A DNA stretch of 64,000 nt from Nonomuraea sediminis (GCF_018531495.1 NZ_JAHDTI010000016.1:182062-246061), one strand, 5' to 3'. Counted from the first letter of the stretch, positions 8,213 to 17,366 are shown. Numbers and translations: made by a program. The notes: generated from the sequence alone by a model not told the origin.

Positions 8213-8985
8213 TCGCCCTGCAGCAGGAGGGTGTCGAGGCCGCGGACCAGGCCGGTGACGTGCGGGGCCCGCCGTACCGCCAGGAGGGTGCCCGCGACGT
8301 AGGGGGCGGCGGTGCTGCCGGCGTCGTGGCGGATGACCAGGCGCTCGTCCGGCAGGCCGAAGACGACCTCCGTGGAGACGCTGAACCCGGGCAGGCGCAC
8401 CGAGTGGACCTGCGTGGCGCCGATCGTGGCGCCGCGCGCCTCTACGTGACCCGCGGTGGTCTCCACCGGAACCGCGACCTCGGGCGGACGCACCCCGCTC
8501 AGGCGCTCGGCCAGTTCGCGGGAGGTGCCGCTCGGCGCGTCGGTCTTGCCGGCCGAGGCGTAGTCGATGATCTCCCAGCTCGGCAGGTACCGGGCCGCGA
8601 GCGTGGCGGCAGCCTGCGCCATCGCCGCCGTGAGGGAGAAGTTGCCCGCCGCGATCACGCCGACGGAGGCCTCCTCGGCCTGGGCGCGGATCTCGTCGAA
8701 GTCCTCGGCGGACAGCCCCGACGAGCCGATCACCACGTGCACCCCCCGCAGGATCGCGGTCAGCACGTGGTCCTTCACGACCTCGTGCGAGGTGTAGTCG
8801 ACCAGCACGTCCACCCCGTCGAGCGCCTGGCTGACGGAGGCGTACACGGGCGCGCCCGCGATCCCGCCTCCGGCGGCCGAGCGGGACACGGCGGAGGTCA
8901 GGGTCAGATCATCGGCGGCCGCGACGGCCTCCGCGACCGCCCCGCCCGTCCAGCCGGTGGCCCCGGCCACGCATACGCGGATCAC
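8209..8985 (-). CDS. DapB-family (dihydrodipicolinate reductase-like) protein lacking catalytic histidines
   Basis: 258 aa, with an N-terminal NAD(P)-binding turn (VAGATGWTGG), VIGSSGLS, AAGNFS and the DapB landmark KTDAPSGTSRELAE. In E. coli DapB that landmark is preceded by HHRH, which supplies the catalytic His159; here the same places read ASAG. The lysine and DAPSGT are kept. It may be a paralogue with a changed reaction and not the lysine-pathway enzyme. It starts 24 bp after the conservon GTPase gene on the same strand, so it may be part of that transcript. Confidence 0.75.
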   Translation of the reverse strand: MIRVCVAGATGWTGGAVAEAVAAADDLTLTSAVSRSAAGGGIAGAPVYASVSQALDGVDVLVDYTSHEVVKDHVLTAILRGVHVVIGSSGLSAEDFDEIRAQAEEASVGVIAAGNFSLTAAMAQAAATLAARYLPSWEIIDYASAGKTDAPSGTSRELAERLSGVRPPEVAVPVETTAGHVEARGATIGATQVHSVRLPGFSVSTEVVFGLPDERLVIRHDAGSTAAPYVAGTLLAVRRAPHVTGLVRGLDTLLLQGD

Positions 8986-9009
8986 GGTTCATCCCTATCA
9001 GGTACCGCG

Positions 9010-9588
9010 CTACTGCGGCACTGTGGCGCGCAGGCGCACCACGTGTTCCACCAGGGAGATCAGCGTGGCCTTGACCGACTCGCGGTCGCGGGCGTCCGTG
9101 CGGACGATCGGGACGTGGGGCGACAGGGCCAGTGCCTCGCGGACCTCCACGTCGGAGTGCGGGAACTGCCCGTCCCAGCCGTTGACGCCGATGACGAACG
9201 GCAGCTTGGCCTCTTCGAAGTAGTCGATCGCAGGGAAGCTGTCGGCCAGGCGGCGCGTGTCGAGCAGCACCACCGCGCCGATCGCGCCGCGCACCAGGTC
9301 GTCCCACATGAACCAGAACCGGTGCTGCCCCGGCGTGCCGAACAGGTACAGGATCAGGTCGCGGTCGAGCGAGAGACGGCCGAAGTCCATGGCCACGGTG
9401 GTCGTCTGCTTGTTCGGGGTCAGGCCGAGGTCGTCGATGCCCGCCGAGGCGTCGGTCATGACGGCCTCCGTGGTCAGCGGCAGGATTTCCGAGACCGCGC
9501 CCACGAACGTCGTCTTGCCGACACCGAAGCCGCCCGCGACGACGATCTTCGTCGAAGTCAGGCCGGGGCTAGAGCCTGCGTAGTCCAC
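9010..9588 (-). CDS. cvnD: Conservon GTPase (CvnD-like)
   Basis: Ras-like ATP/GTP-binding protein, 192 aa, last gene of the conservon. The P-loop GGFGVGKTT is at residues 19-27, the switch-II-like motif is LFGTPGQHRFWF, and NGWD stands where G proteins have NKxD. The GTG at 9588 overlaps the end of the DUF742 gene by 20 bp, the usual conservon arrangement. In Streptomyces conservon complexes the membrane kinase, roadblock, DUF742 and GTPase proteins interact like a eukaryotic G-protein system; the signal sensed here is unknown. Confidence 0.93.
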   Translation of the reverse strand: MDYAGSSPGLTSTKIVVAGGFGVGKTTFVGAVSEILPLTTEAVMTDASAGIDDLGLTPNKQTTTVAMDFGRLSLDRDLILYLFGTPGQHRFWFMWDDLVRGAIGAVVLLDTRRLADSFPAIDYFEEAKLPFVIGVNGWDGQFPHSDVEVREALALSPHVPIVRTDARDRESVKATLISLVEHVVRLRATVPQ

Positions 9589-9931
9589 TGAGCACCCTTT
9601 CAAGCATGTTGAGGTCTGGCTGGCCCTGGCTGAGGCGCGGCTGGTGCAGGCGGACAAGCCCTTCGTCGGACATGTCCGCCACGAGCACCCGCGCCACTCC
9701 GAGGGGGACCCGGAGCAGGGCCGAGATCTCGGCGACGGATCGGAACGTGCGGCAGAGCTGCATGATGGCCTCCTGCTCGGGCGTGAGCAGGGCCATCTCG
9801 TCGTCCGGGATCGACATGGACGAGATCAGCGTCTCCATCGCCAGGTGGTAGCGAGGCTCGGAGCGGCCACCGGTAACCGCGTACGGACGGAACAGGGGCT
9901 CGTCGTCCCCGGTCCCGTCAGTGCCGTACAC
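9569..9931 (-). CDS. cvnC: DUF742 protein (CvnC-like)
   Basis: 120 aa. Typical family landmarks are RPYAVTGGRSEPRYHLAMETL at the N-terminus, a winged-helix-like middle (TFRSVAEISALLRVPLGVARVLVADM) and LNMLERVLSGLRRL at the end. It is the third conservon gene and links the roadblock protein to the GTPase. It lies 27 bp after the roadblock gene and overlaps the GTPase start. Confidence 0.92.
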   Translation of the reverse strand: MYGTDGTGDDEPLFRPYAVTGGRSEPRYHLAMETLISSMSIPDDEMALLTPEQEAIMQLCRTFRSVAEISALLRVPLGVARVLVADMSDEGLVRLHQPRLSQGQPDLNMLERVLSGLRRL

Positions 9932-9958
9932 GGCCCTCTCCCATCAGTTCCATTGCGT

Positions 9959-10381
9959 TCACCGCGTCCTGGCTGCCTGGAGCTCCGCGCGGAGGGACGG
10001 CGTCAGTGCCTGTCCGGCCCGGTCGACGAGCAGGGTCATCTGGTAGGCGACCAGCCCCATGTCGCAGTCGGGGGCCGCCAGCACGGTCAGCACGGAGCCG
10101 TCGCTGATCGCCATCACGAGCAGCAGACCGCGCTGCATCTCGACGACGGTCTGCGTCACGGCGCCACCCTCGAAGACGCGCGAGGCGCCCACGGTCAGGC
10201 TGAGCAGACCCGCCGACACGGCGGCGAGCTGGTCGGCGCGGTCCGGCGGGAAGCCCTCCGAGCTGGCCAGGCAGAGCCCGTCCGCCGAGACGCAGACGGC
10301 GTGCGCGACTCCCGGCGTGCTCCGCACGAAGTCCGTGATCAGCCAGTCGAACCTGTGCGCTTCATGGCTAAGCGTCGTCAC
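9959..10381 (-). CDS. cvnB: Roadblock/LC7-domain protein (CvnB-like)
   Basis: 140 aa, a single roadblock/LC7 domain: FDWLITDFVRSTPGVAHAV, VSADGLCLASSEG, QLAAVSAGLLSLTVGAS. Such proteins act as GTPase partners (GAP- or GEF-like scaffolds). The GTG at 10381 follows the kinase stop by 8 bp. Second conservon gene. Confidence 0.92.
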   Translation of the reverse strand: MTTLSHEAHRFDWLITDFVRSTPGVAHAVCVSADGLCLASSEGFPPDRADQLAAVSAGLLSLTVGASRVFEGGAVTQTVVEMQRGLLLVMAISDGSVLTVLAAPDCDMGLVAYQMTLLVDRAGQALTPSLRAELQAARTR

Positions 10382-10388
10382 CGCTTGC

Positions 10389-13154
10389 TCACTCTCGTTC
10401 CTCCTGTTCGCGTCTTTCCGCGCGAGCCCGCCGCACTCCCTGCTGGAAGCTGGCCATCCTGTTGCGCACCCGGTCCGCCGACACCGGCGGAGCGGGCGGC
10501 CGCTGCCCTTCGTCCTGCTGCTGCGCCTGACCGGCCGTACCTGGGACCAGGTTGGCCTTGGGCGTCCGCTTCGGGAGTCCGGCCGCGGTGATGCCGCCGA
10601 GGCTCGGGTCGCTCGCGGCAGCCGCCGCACGCCACCCAGCGTCTGCGGGGGTTCGCCACGTTTCCTCCCCAGAGGGTACGGCCTGCGCGGCGCTGGGCTC
10701 ATCCCCCCGGGGCGTCTCCTGTACGGCGGGCGTCGCCTGCTCGGCCTGCGGCTTGCGGAACCAGGCCGACTCCACCGCCGCGAAGATCGGCAGGTACTCC
10801 TCCTGCTCCTGCTCCATGGGCGAGACGTCGACCGAAGGGGCGGACAGCGGATTGGGCGGCGGCGTTTGGAACGCGCCATTACCAGATTCGGTGCTCGGGT
10901 AGGAGGACGTGCTCGGGTACGGAGGGAAGGACCCGCTCGGGAACGAGGGGTGCGAGTGGTAGCCGGGCGGCGGCGACGGGTAGCTCTGCTGCCCGAACGC
11001 GCCGCTGTCGGTGTGCGCGTTGAACGAGCCCTGGCGTATGGGACCGGGCCCTGTGCCGTAGGAGTCGTAGCCGGGGAACGGGCGGCGCGCGCCGTTGGAC
11101 TGGGCGGGGGCGGAGGTCGGGACCGTGCCGCCGCCGAAGGCGGGCCGCTGCGGCAGCGGCTGCTCGGTGCCGTCGGGGATGAGCGAGGGCGGCAGCAGCA
11201 CCATCGCGATGAGGCCGGCGCCGTCGCCCTTGCGCAGCTGGACCCGGATGCCGTGGCGCAGCGCCAGGCGGCCGACCACGAACAGGCCCATGCGGCGTGA
11301 CACGGACACGTCCACGACGGGCGGCTCGGCCAGGCGCCGGTTGGCCTCGGCCAGCTCCTCCTCGGTCATGCTGATGCCCAAGTCGCTCACCGACACCAGC
11401 GCGCCGCCGCCCTCGATGAGGCTGCTCGAGACCGTGACCTGGGTGTTGCTCGGCGAGAACTGGATGGCGTTCTCCACCAGCTCGGCCACCAGGTGGACCA
11501 GGTCGTTGGCCGCGCTGCCGAGCACGGAGGTGGCCCGGTGCACCTTGACCTGGACGCGCTCGTAGCCCTCGACCTCCGACAGGGCGGCGCGGACCACGTC
11601 GACCAGCTTGGCCGGCTGGCTCCGCCGGCGGGTGGGCTCGTGACCGGCCAGGACCAGCAGGTTCTCGGAGTTGCGGCGCATGCGGGTGGCCAGGTGGTCG
11701 AGCTTGAACAGGTCGGCCAGCCGGCCACCGTCCTGCTCGCCCTTCTCCAGGCCGTCGATCAGCGAGATCTGCCGCTCCACCAGGGTCTGGGTACGCCGCG
11801 ACAGGTTGACGAACATGGAGCTGATGTTGCTGCGGAGGTCAGCCTCCTCGCCCGCCAGCCGTACGGCCTGGCGGTGCACCTGGTCGAAGGCCTTGGCGAC
11901 CTCGCCGATCTCGTCGTTGCCCTCGACGTCGATCGGGTGGATGTCGGGCGCGGCGTCGCCGGAGACGCGCAGCTTGCGCACCACGTCGGGCAGGCGGAAA
12001 CCGGCGACCTCGAGCGCCTCGGTGCGCAGGCGGCGCAGCGGCGTGACCATCGAGCGCGCGATCGCGACCGTCAGCAACAGGACGAGCAGCAGCAGCGCCA
12101 GGATGGCGATTCCGCCGATGATGGCGTTGCGGGTCTCGGAGTTGCGCAGTTCCTGGCCGCGCAGCGCGACCCGGTCCTTGAGCGTCTTCTCGACCGAGGC
12201 CATCATGCCGATGGTCGCGGTGTTGTCGTTGAACCACTGCTGCGGCTCGGTGATCAGGTCGTCGCGCAGCCGCGCGCCCGGCGCCTTGCCGCTGACCAGC
12301 GTGACCGCGCGGGACTTGGTCAGCGCGGTCCGGTAGTACTCCTCCTTGTTCAGCGCCTGCTGAGTGAGGCGGCCGAACTCGGGGCCCGCCTCGGCGCCGA
12401 CGCTGGCGATCTCGGAGTTCTCGCGGGCGCTGGAGGCGATGAAGTTCTCGACGTCGTGGGCGTCGACGGCGTTGGAGTTGTAGGTGGACACGATCAGCTG
12501 CACGCGCTGCCGCGACACCTCCTCCTTCGCGCCGGCCAGCGCGTTCAGCGCGCGGAACTGGCCGACGATCTGGGCGTCGTCGCTCAGCAGGCTCAGCTCG
12601 TCATGGACGCGCAGCAGCGAGTCGATCGGGCCCTCGTAACGGCTGGGGTCCTTCTGACCCTGCGTGCGGACCTTGCCGAGGCCGCTGAGGTCGTAGCGGG
12701 CGAGCTTGACGGCGTCGAGCACGCGCTGGCCGTAGGCCTCGTCCATCGACGCCAGGTCGCCCTGGACCGTTCTCACCAGCGCGTCCACGGCGGACTTGCG
12801 CTGGTTGTAGAGCGGCGTGAGCTTCTTGCGCACCGACGGTGCGGCGCCGATCCAGCCCGCGGTGTCCCGCTCCAGCCCGATCGCCTGGACCAGGTCGCGG
12901 ATGTCGGCCGCCTGCAGGGCCGCGGAGGCCACCCTGTCGTAGTCGCCGATGCTCTGGACGGAGGCCACCACGCGCGCGCCGCCGAGCACGACGCCGACGA
13001 TCGTGGGGACCAGGATCAGGGCGGTCAACCGCCATCTCACACGCCAGTTACGCAGGCTCAGGCGGGGCAGTGACCGCTTCCCGCGGTCCCGCCTCGCGGC
13101 ATGGCCGCTGTCGGAAGTCCCCGTCGTCACTGCTTCGCTACCCCTCAATATCAT
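10389..13154 (-). CDS. cvnA: Conservon sensor histidine kinase with nitrate/nitrite-sensing-type domain (CvnA-like)
   Basis: Membrane sensor of 921 aa. An N-terminal TM helix (LTALILVPTIVGVVLG) is followed by an extracellular helical NIT-type domain to about residue 340, a second TM (AILALLLLVLLLTVAI), a HAMP region, a DHp-like helix LDHLATRMRRNSENL (His near residue 487), an N-box ELVENAIQFSP and the rest of the ATPase domain. A Pro/Ser/Gly-rich tail of about 250 residues has no recognised domain. The ATG at 13154 has GGTGA five bases before it; GTG at 13130 is the alternative. First gene of the conservon. Confidence 0.9.
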   Translation of the reverse strand: MILRGSEAVTTGTSDSGHAARRDRGKRSLPRLSLRNWRVRWRLTALILVPTIVGVVLGGARVVASVQSIGDYDRVASAALQAADIRDLVQAIGLERDTAGWIGAAPSVRKKLTPLYNQRKSAVDALVRTVQGDLASMDEAYGQRVLDAVKLARYDLSGLGKVRTQGQKDPSRYEGPIDSLLRVHDELSLLSDDAQIVGQFRALNALAGAKEEVSRQRVQLIVSTYNSNAVDAHDVENFIASSARENSEIASVGAEAGPEFGRLTQQALNKEEYYRTALTKSRAVTLVSGKAPGARLRDDLITEPQQWFNDNTATIGMMASVEKTLKDRVALRGQELRNSETRNAIIGGIAILALLLLVLLLTVAIARSMVTPLRRLRTEALEVAGFRLPDVVRKLRVSGDAAPDIHPIDVEGNDEIGEVAKAFDQVHRQAVRLAGEEADLRSNISSMFVNLSRRTQTLVERQISLIDGLEKGEQDGGRLADLFKLDHLATRMRRNSENLLVLAGHEPTRRRSQPAKLVDVVRAALSEVEGYERVQVKVHRATSVLGSAANDLVHLVAELVENAIQFSPSNTQVTVSSSLIEGGGALVSVSDLGISMTEEELAEANRRLAEPPVVDVSVSRRMGLFVVGRLALRHGIRVQLRKGDGAGLIAMVLLPPSLIPDGTEQPLPQRPAFGGGTVPTSAPAQSNGARRPFPGYDSYGTGPGPIRQGSFNAHTDSGAFGQQSYPSPPPGYHSHPSFPSGSFPPYPSTSSYPSTESGNGAFQTPPPNPLSAPSVDVSPMEQEQEEYLPIFAAVESAWFRKPQAEQATPAVQETPRGDEPSAAQAVPSGEETWRTPADAGWRAAAAASDPSLGGITAAGLPKRTPKANLVPGTAGQAQQQDEGQRPPAPPVSADRVRNRMASFQQGVRRARAERREQEERE

Positions 13155-13266
13155 CCCGTTCACCAACGGGCCACAAAACCGTCCACAAGGTATCCGCAGC
13201 AACTGACTTACCAGGTCAAATCGGACACAATCGTTACAAATGTGACCGTCGTTCGTCTGCTGTTGG

Positions 13267-15492
13267 TTACCGCAGTGCTGCAAGCACCACGTCGCGGACT
13301 TGGATCCGCTGCGCGTCGTCGCTGAGGGGGCGTCCGGCGCGATCTACCACATAGAAGACGTCCACCGCCTCCGCGCCGAGAGTCTCCACGCGGGCGGCTC
13401 GTACGTCAAGCCCGCAGTCGCCGAACGCTCTGCCGATACGCCACAGAAGCCCCGGCCTGTCATGGGCTCTGACTTCCACCACGGTGGCGGTCGCCGAGGC
13501 GTCATCCACCAAGGTCACACGGGGTGGAGCCACCGGCACACGGGAGGGTCTCATGGCCCTGGTACGGCGGGCCAGCCGCTGTTCGATGTCAAGACGGCCA
13601 GCAAGGACGAGACGGAGATCGGCTTCGAGCGTGGCGGGGTCGGGCGGCGTGCCGTACTCCGGGACGACGGAGAACTCGATCACGGCCGTCGCCCCCGCGG
13701 CGGCCGAGGAGGCGGAGCGGACCACGAGCCGGTGCGAGGCCAGCACGCCCGCGGCGCTCCAGAGCAACCCCGGGCGGTCGGGGGCGACGACCGTGACCTC
13801 TCCCCCGTTGACGCGGATCGCTCCGCCGCCGTGCCGGGCGAGCGCCGCCTGCTCGGCGGACAGGCTGGGTGCCTTGGGCGGCGGCGAGCCCGCCAGCACC
13901 GAGCGCACGCGGCGCACGAGGTCGGCCACCAGCCCGGCCTTCCAGGCGTTCCAGGCGGCGGGCCCGGTGGCGTTGCCGTCGGCGACGGCCAGCGCGGCCA
14001 GCAGGTCGAGCGCCTCGCGCGAGCCGACGGTGCCGGCGACCTTCTCGATCGTGACGGGGTCGTCCAGGTCGCGCCTGGTGGCGGTCTCGGGCAGCAGCAG
14101 GTGGTGGCGGACGGCGGTGGCCAGCACCTCGACGTCGCGCGGCGGCAGGCCGATGCGGGTGGCGATGTCGCGCACCACGACCTCGCCGGTGGCCGAGTGG
14201 TCGCCCGGCCAGCCCTTGCCGATGTCGTGCAGCAGGGCGGCGATGAGCAGCAGGTCGGGCCGGGAGACCTCGCGGGTGTGCGCGGCGGCGTTGGCCGCGG
14301 CCTCGATCAGGTGCCGGTCGACGGTGAAGCGGTGGATGGGGTTGCGCTGCGGTCTGTGGCGCACGCGCTCCCAGTCAGGAAGCAGCTTGACAACGATGCC
14401 CGCCTGGTCGAGTTCCTCCCACACGGGCACGGCGGCGCGGCCCGCGCCGAGGATGGCGACGAGCGCGTCGCGGGCCTCCTCCGGCCAGGGCACCGGCATC
14501 GGCGCGGACTGGGCGGCGAGCACCGAGACGGTGGCCGGGGCGAGCGGCAATCCCGTGCCCGCCGCGGCCGCGGCGGCACGCAGCACGAGCACCGGGTCGG
14601 TGCGCGGGGAGGCGCCGCGGGCGAGCACGACCTCGCCGCCGTGCTCCACCACGCCGTCGGCCAGGGGGCGCCGCCCACGGGGCGCGGGTCCTGACAGGAG
14701 TCTGTCAACCGTGCGCCAGGTGCCGTCGAAGGCGTGCGAGATCGTCCTGCCCGCCTCGGCGAGCCTGCGCATCAGCGCCTCGGCGTCCAGCAGGCCGAGC
14801 AGCCCGGCCACCGCCTCCTGTTCCTGCAGGACGAGCCGGTCGGCGCCGCGGGCGGTGACGATGTGCAGCGCGTGGCGGGCGTCCAGGATGAACTCGTAGG
14901 CCTCGCGCACCCGGGGGCCTGGGGCCGAGGCGACCCAGGCGGCGGCCACGGCCTGCATGGCCTGCACGTCGCGCAGACCGCCGCGGCCGTCCTTGAGGTC
15001 GGGTTCGAGCAGGAAGGCCAGCTCGCCGCTGCTGTGCAGCCGCAGGTCGGCCGCCTCGCGCAGCTCGCTCAGCCGGCGGCGGGAGTCCGCGCGCCACTCG
15101 GCCAGCACCGACTCCCTGGCCCGCTTGGTCAGATCCGGATCGCCGGCCACGTGGCGGGCCTGGATGAGGCCGAGCACCGCCTTGAGGTCCTGGCGGGCCA
15201 CGTCCACGGCCTCGTCCACGGTGCGGACGGAGTGGTCGAGGCCGGTGCCCGAGTCCCAGACGGGATACCAGATGCGGTCCGCGATCAGGCCGATGTCCTG
15301 CCTGCCCTCGTGCAGCAGGACCAGGTCCAGGTCGCTGCCGGGGGCCAGCTCCCGGCGACCGAGGCTGCCGACGGCCACCAGGGAGGCGCCCTGGCCGTCG
15401 CTCGCCGTACGGAAGAGATTCTTGAGCCAGCGATCGGTGTCCGCGGCCCGCTGCGCGCGGGCCGCGGAGTACGAGTGAACCTCGCCCCTCAA
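13267..15492 (-). CDS. glnD: PII nucleotidyltransferase/removing enzyme GlnD
   Basis: Bifunctional modifier of PII, 741 aa. The nucleotidyltransferase motif VGSLGRRELAPGSDLDLV is near residues 42-58, the HD hydrolase motif ALLHDIGKG lies around residue 425, and two ACT domains close the protein (VVAPDRPGLLWSA and VRAHDRPGLLWRI). In actinomycetes the enzyme is known to adenylylate GlnK, not uridylylate it. It is the last gene of amtB-glnK-glnD, 30 bp after glnK. A 14-bp direct repeat (15496-15509 and 15513-15526) fills that gap and covers the glnK stop. Confidence 0.95.
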   Translation of the reverse strand: MRGEVHSYSAARAQRAADTDRWLKNLFRTASDGQGASLVAVGSLGRRELAPGSDLDLVLLHEGRQDIGLIADRIWYPVWDSGTGLDHSVRTVDEAVDVARQDLKAVLGLIQARHVAGDPDLTKRARESVLAEWRADSRRRLSELREAADLRLHSSGELAFLLEPDLKDGRGGLRDVQAMQAVAAAWVASAPGPRVREAYEFILDARHALHIVTARGADRLVLQEQEAVAGLLGLLDAEALMRRLAEAGRTISHAFDGTWRTVDRLLSGPAPRGRRPLADGVVEHGGEVVLARGASPRTDPVLVLRAAAAAAGTGLPLAPATVSVLAAQSAPMPVPWPEEARDALVAILGAGRAAVPVWEELDQAGIVVKLLPDWERVRHRPQRNPIHRFTVDRHLIEAAANAAAHTREVSRPDLLLIAALLHDIGKGWPGDHSATGEVVVRDIATRIGLPPRDVEVLATAVRHHLLLPETATRRDLDDPVTIEKVAGTVGSREALDLLAALAVADGNATGPAAWNAWKAGLVADLVRRVRSVLAGSPPPKAPSLSAEQAALARHGGGAIRVNGGEVTVVAPDRPGLLWSAAGVLASHRLVVRSASSAAAGATAVIEFSVVPEYGTPPDPATLEADLRLVLAGRLDIEQRLARRTRAMRPSRVPVAPPRVTLVDDASATATVVEVRAHDRPGLLWRIGRAFGDCGLDVRAARVETLGAEAVDVFYVVDRAGRPLSDDAQRIQVRDVVLAALR

Positions 15493-15522
15493 AGCGTCTC
15501 CCGGATCACCGTGTCTCCCGGA

Positions 15523-15861
15523 TCACAGGGCCTCGGGGCCCCGCTCCCCGGTGCGGACGCGGATGACCGTGTCCACCGGGACCGACCAGACCTTGCCGTC
15601 GCCGATCTTGCCCGTCTGGGCGGCCTTGACGATGACGTCGATCACGTCCTCGGCGTCGTCCTCCTCGGCGAGCACCTCGATCCTGACCTTGGGCACCAGG
15701 TCCACCTGGTACTCGGCGCCGCGGTAGACCTCGGTGTGGCCGCGCTGCCGGCCGTAGCCGCTGGCCTCGCTGACCGTCATGCCCTTGATGCCGAACTGCT
15801 CCAGTGCGGCCTTCACGTCATCGAGCTTGAACGGCTTGACGACGGCGGTGATGAGCCTCAT
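15523..15861 (-). CDS. glnK: Nitrogen regulatory protein PII (GlnK)
   Basis: 112 aa, the standard PII length. It senses 2-oxoglutarate and ATP/ADP and gates the ammonium channel. The T-loop contains GHTEVYRGAEY with Tyr51 as the modification site. The B-loop region is GKIGDGKVW. The start overlaps the amtB stop by ATGA, so channel and regulator are translated together. Confidence 0.97.
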   Translation of the reverse strand: MRLITAVVKPFKLDDVKAALEQFGIKGMTVSEASGYGRQRGHTEVYRGAEYQVDLVPKVRIEVLAEEDDAEDVIDVIVKAAQTGKIGDGKVWSVPVDTVIRVRTGERGPEAL

Positions 15862-17165
15862 GCGTCCACCTTCTTAGTGACGACGGCCGGGCCGTTGGGG
15901 GAAGCCACGCCGGAGGCATGCACGGTGCCGAGGTCGTAGCCGGTCTCGGCGTGGGTGGTGATGTCGACGCCGGTGACCTCGTCCTCCTCGGAGATCCGGA
16001 AGCCCATGGTCTTGTCGATGATCTTGCCGGCGACGTAGGCGACCACGAACGAGAAGCCACCGATCGCGACCGGGCCGAGCACCTGCAGGCCGAGCTGTGT
16101 GAAGCCCTCGCCGTAGAACAGACCCTTGTGCTGCTGCGGCAGGAACGGGTGCGCGGCCAGGAAGCCGAGGGACACGGCGCCGATCACGCCGCCGACCAGG
16201 TGGACGCCCACCACGTCGAGGGAGTCGTCGAAGCCGAGGCGGTACTTGGCGCCCACGGCGTACGCGCAGACCACGCCGGCGATCAGGCCGATGACGACCG
16301 CGGCCCAGGGGTCGACGAAGCCGCAGGCGGGGGTGATGGCGACCAGGCCGGCGACCGCGCCGGAGGCGACGCCGAGGCTGGTGGCGTGCCCGTCACGCAT
16401 CTTCTCCACGACCAGCCAGGCTCCGGCCGCGACGGCGGTGGCCACCTGGGTGTTCATGAACGCCAGGCCGGCCGTACCGTCGACCGCGAGCTCGGAGCCG
16501 GCGTTGAAGCCGAACCAGCCGAACCACAGCAGCCCGGCGCCGAGCAGCACCAGCGTCAGGTTGTGCGGGCGCATCGGCTCCTTGCGCCAGCCCTTGCGCT
16601 TGCCGAGCACCAGCGCGAGGGCCAGGCCCGCGGCGCCGGCGTTGATGTGGACGACCGTACCGCCGGCGAAGTCCTCGATGCCCAGGGCGTTGAGCCAGCC
16701 GGTGCCCCACACCCAGTGGGCGACGGGGAAGTACACGATGGTCGCCCAGACGACGCTGAAGACCACCCACGCGCCGAACTTCGCCCTGTCGGCGATCGCC
16801 CCGGAGATCAGCGCGACGGTGATGATGGCGAAGGTCAGCTGGAAGGCCGAGAACACCAGGCTCGGCATGCCCGTGCCGTCGTCCTTGGTCGCCGTGTCGA
16901 CCAGGCTCTGGAGTCCTACGTCCTTCAGCCCGCCGACGATGTTGTTCAGGAACGAGCTGGGGTTGTCGCTGAATGCCAGGGAGTGTCCGTAGAGCACCCA
17001 GGCGATGGTCACCGTGATGATGGCCACGAAGGACATCATCATCATGTTCAGGACGCTCTTGGCCCTGGTCATGCCCCCGTAGAAGAACGCGAGCCCCGGA
17101 GTCATCAGCAGCACCAGCGCGGTGGCCGCGAGCATCCAGGCCGTGGTGCCGCTATCGATCTTCAC
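15858..17165 (-). CDS. amtB: Ammonium transporter AmtB
   Basis: Ammonium/ammonia channel, 435 aa with about 11 membrane segments. Signature stretches are TPGLAFFYGGMTRAKSVLNMMMMS, VHINAGAAGLALALVLG and FDDSLDVVGVHLVGG. The GTG at 17165 is set by a strong AAGGAGGG seven bases upstream. A GlnR-like box lies 52 bp upstream, so expression should rise under nitrogen limitation. Confidence 0.96.
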   Translation of the reverse strand: MKIDSGTTAWMLAATALVLLMTPGLAFFYGGMTRAKSVLNMMMMSFVAIITVTIAWVLYGHSLAFSDNPSSFLNNIVGGLKDVGLQSLVDTATKDDGTGMPSLVFSAFQLTFAIITVALISGAIADRAKFGAWVVFSVVWATIVYFPVAHWVWGTGWLNALGIEDFAGGTVVHINAGAAGLALALVLGKRKGWRKEPMRPHNLTLVLLGAGLLWFGWFGFNAGSELAVDGTAGLAFMNTQVATAVAAGAWLVVEKMRDGHATSLGVASGAVAGLVAITPACGFVDPWAAVVIGLIAGVVCAYAVGAKYRLGFDDSLDVVGVHLVGGVIGAVSLGFLAAHPFLPQQHKGLFYGEGFTQLGLQVLGPVAIGGFSFVVAYVAGKIIDKTMGFRISEEDEVTGVDITTHAETGYDLGTVHASGVASPNGPAVVTKKVDA

Positions 17166-17216
17166 GACGCGACCCTCCTTACGATGTGACGTGTGGCCAC
17201 AGCGTGTTCGTCCACC

Positions 17217-17254
17217 GTTTCGTGGCTCGACCGGGTGTGTTTCGCATGCGTGAA
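17217..17254 (-). promoter_or_regulatory. Probable GlnR box upstream of amtB
   Basis: On the minus strand: TTCAC-N6-GAAAC-N6-GGTCG-N6-GAAAC. This follows the four-site, 11-bp-period layout of actinobacterial GlnR boxes with three good half-sites and one poor one. Another GAAAC-N6-GAAAC lies at 17270-17285. Confidence 0.6.
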
Positions 17255-17319
17255 TCTCGCCGCACCGGTGTTTCGCGGACGTTTCGGACTTCTCACATGA
17301 AACATTCCGGACGTTAGAC

Positions 17320-17338
17320 TTAGGATTGCCTAACCTTC
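17320..17338. promoter_or_regulatory. Iron box (DtxR/IdeR/DmdR type)
   Basis: TTAGGATTGCCTAACCTTC agrees with the actinobacterial iron-box consensus (TTAGGTTAGGCTAACCTAA) at 14 of 19 positions. It lies 28 bp before the siderophore-binding protein gene, so that gene should be repressed when iron is plentiful. Confidence 0.7.
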
Positions 17339-17366
17339 CCCAACTGCCCCCGAGCAAGGATCTGTC

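Noticed and set aside
8044..9591. 515-codon plus-strand frame through the DapB-like and GTPase genes
   Set aside because: It runs through the TetR remnant and then antisense to two certain genes; no single domain.
11493..13073. 526-codon plus-strand frame opposite the conservon kinase
   Set aside because: Antisense shadow of a well-supported kinase gene; composition only, no domain.
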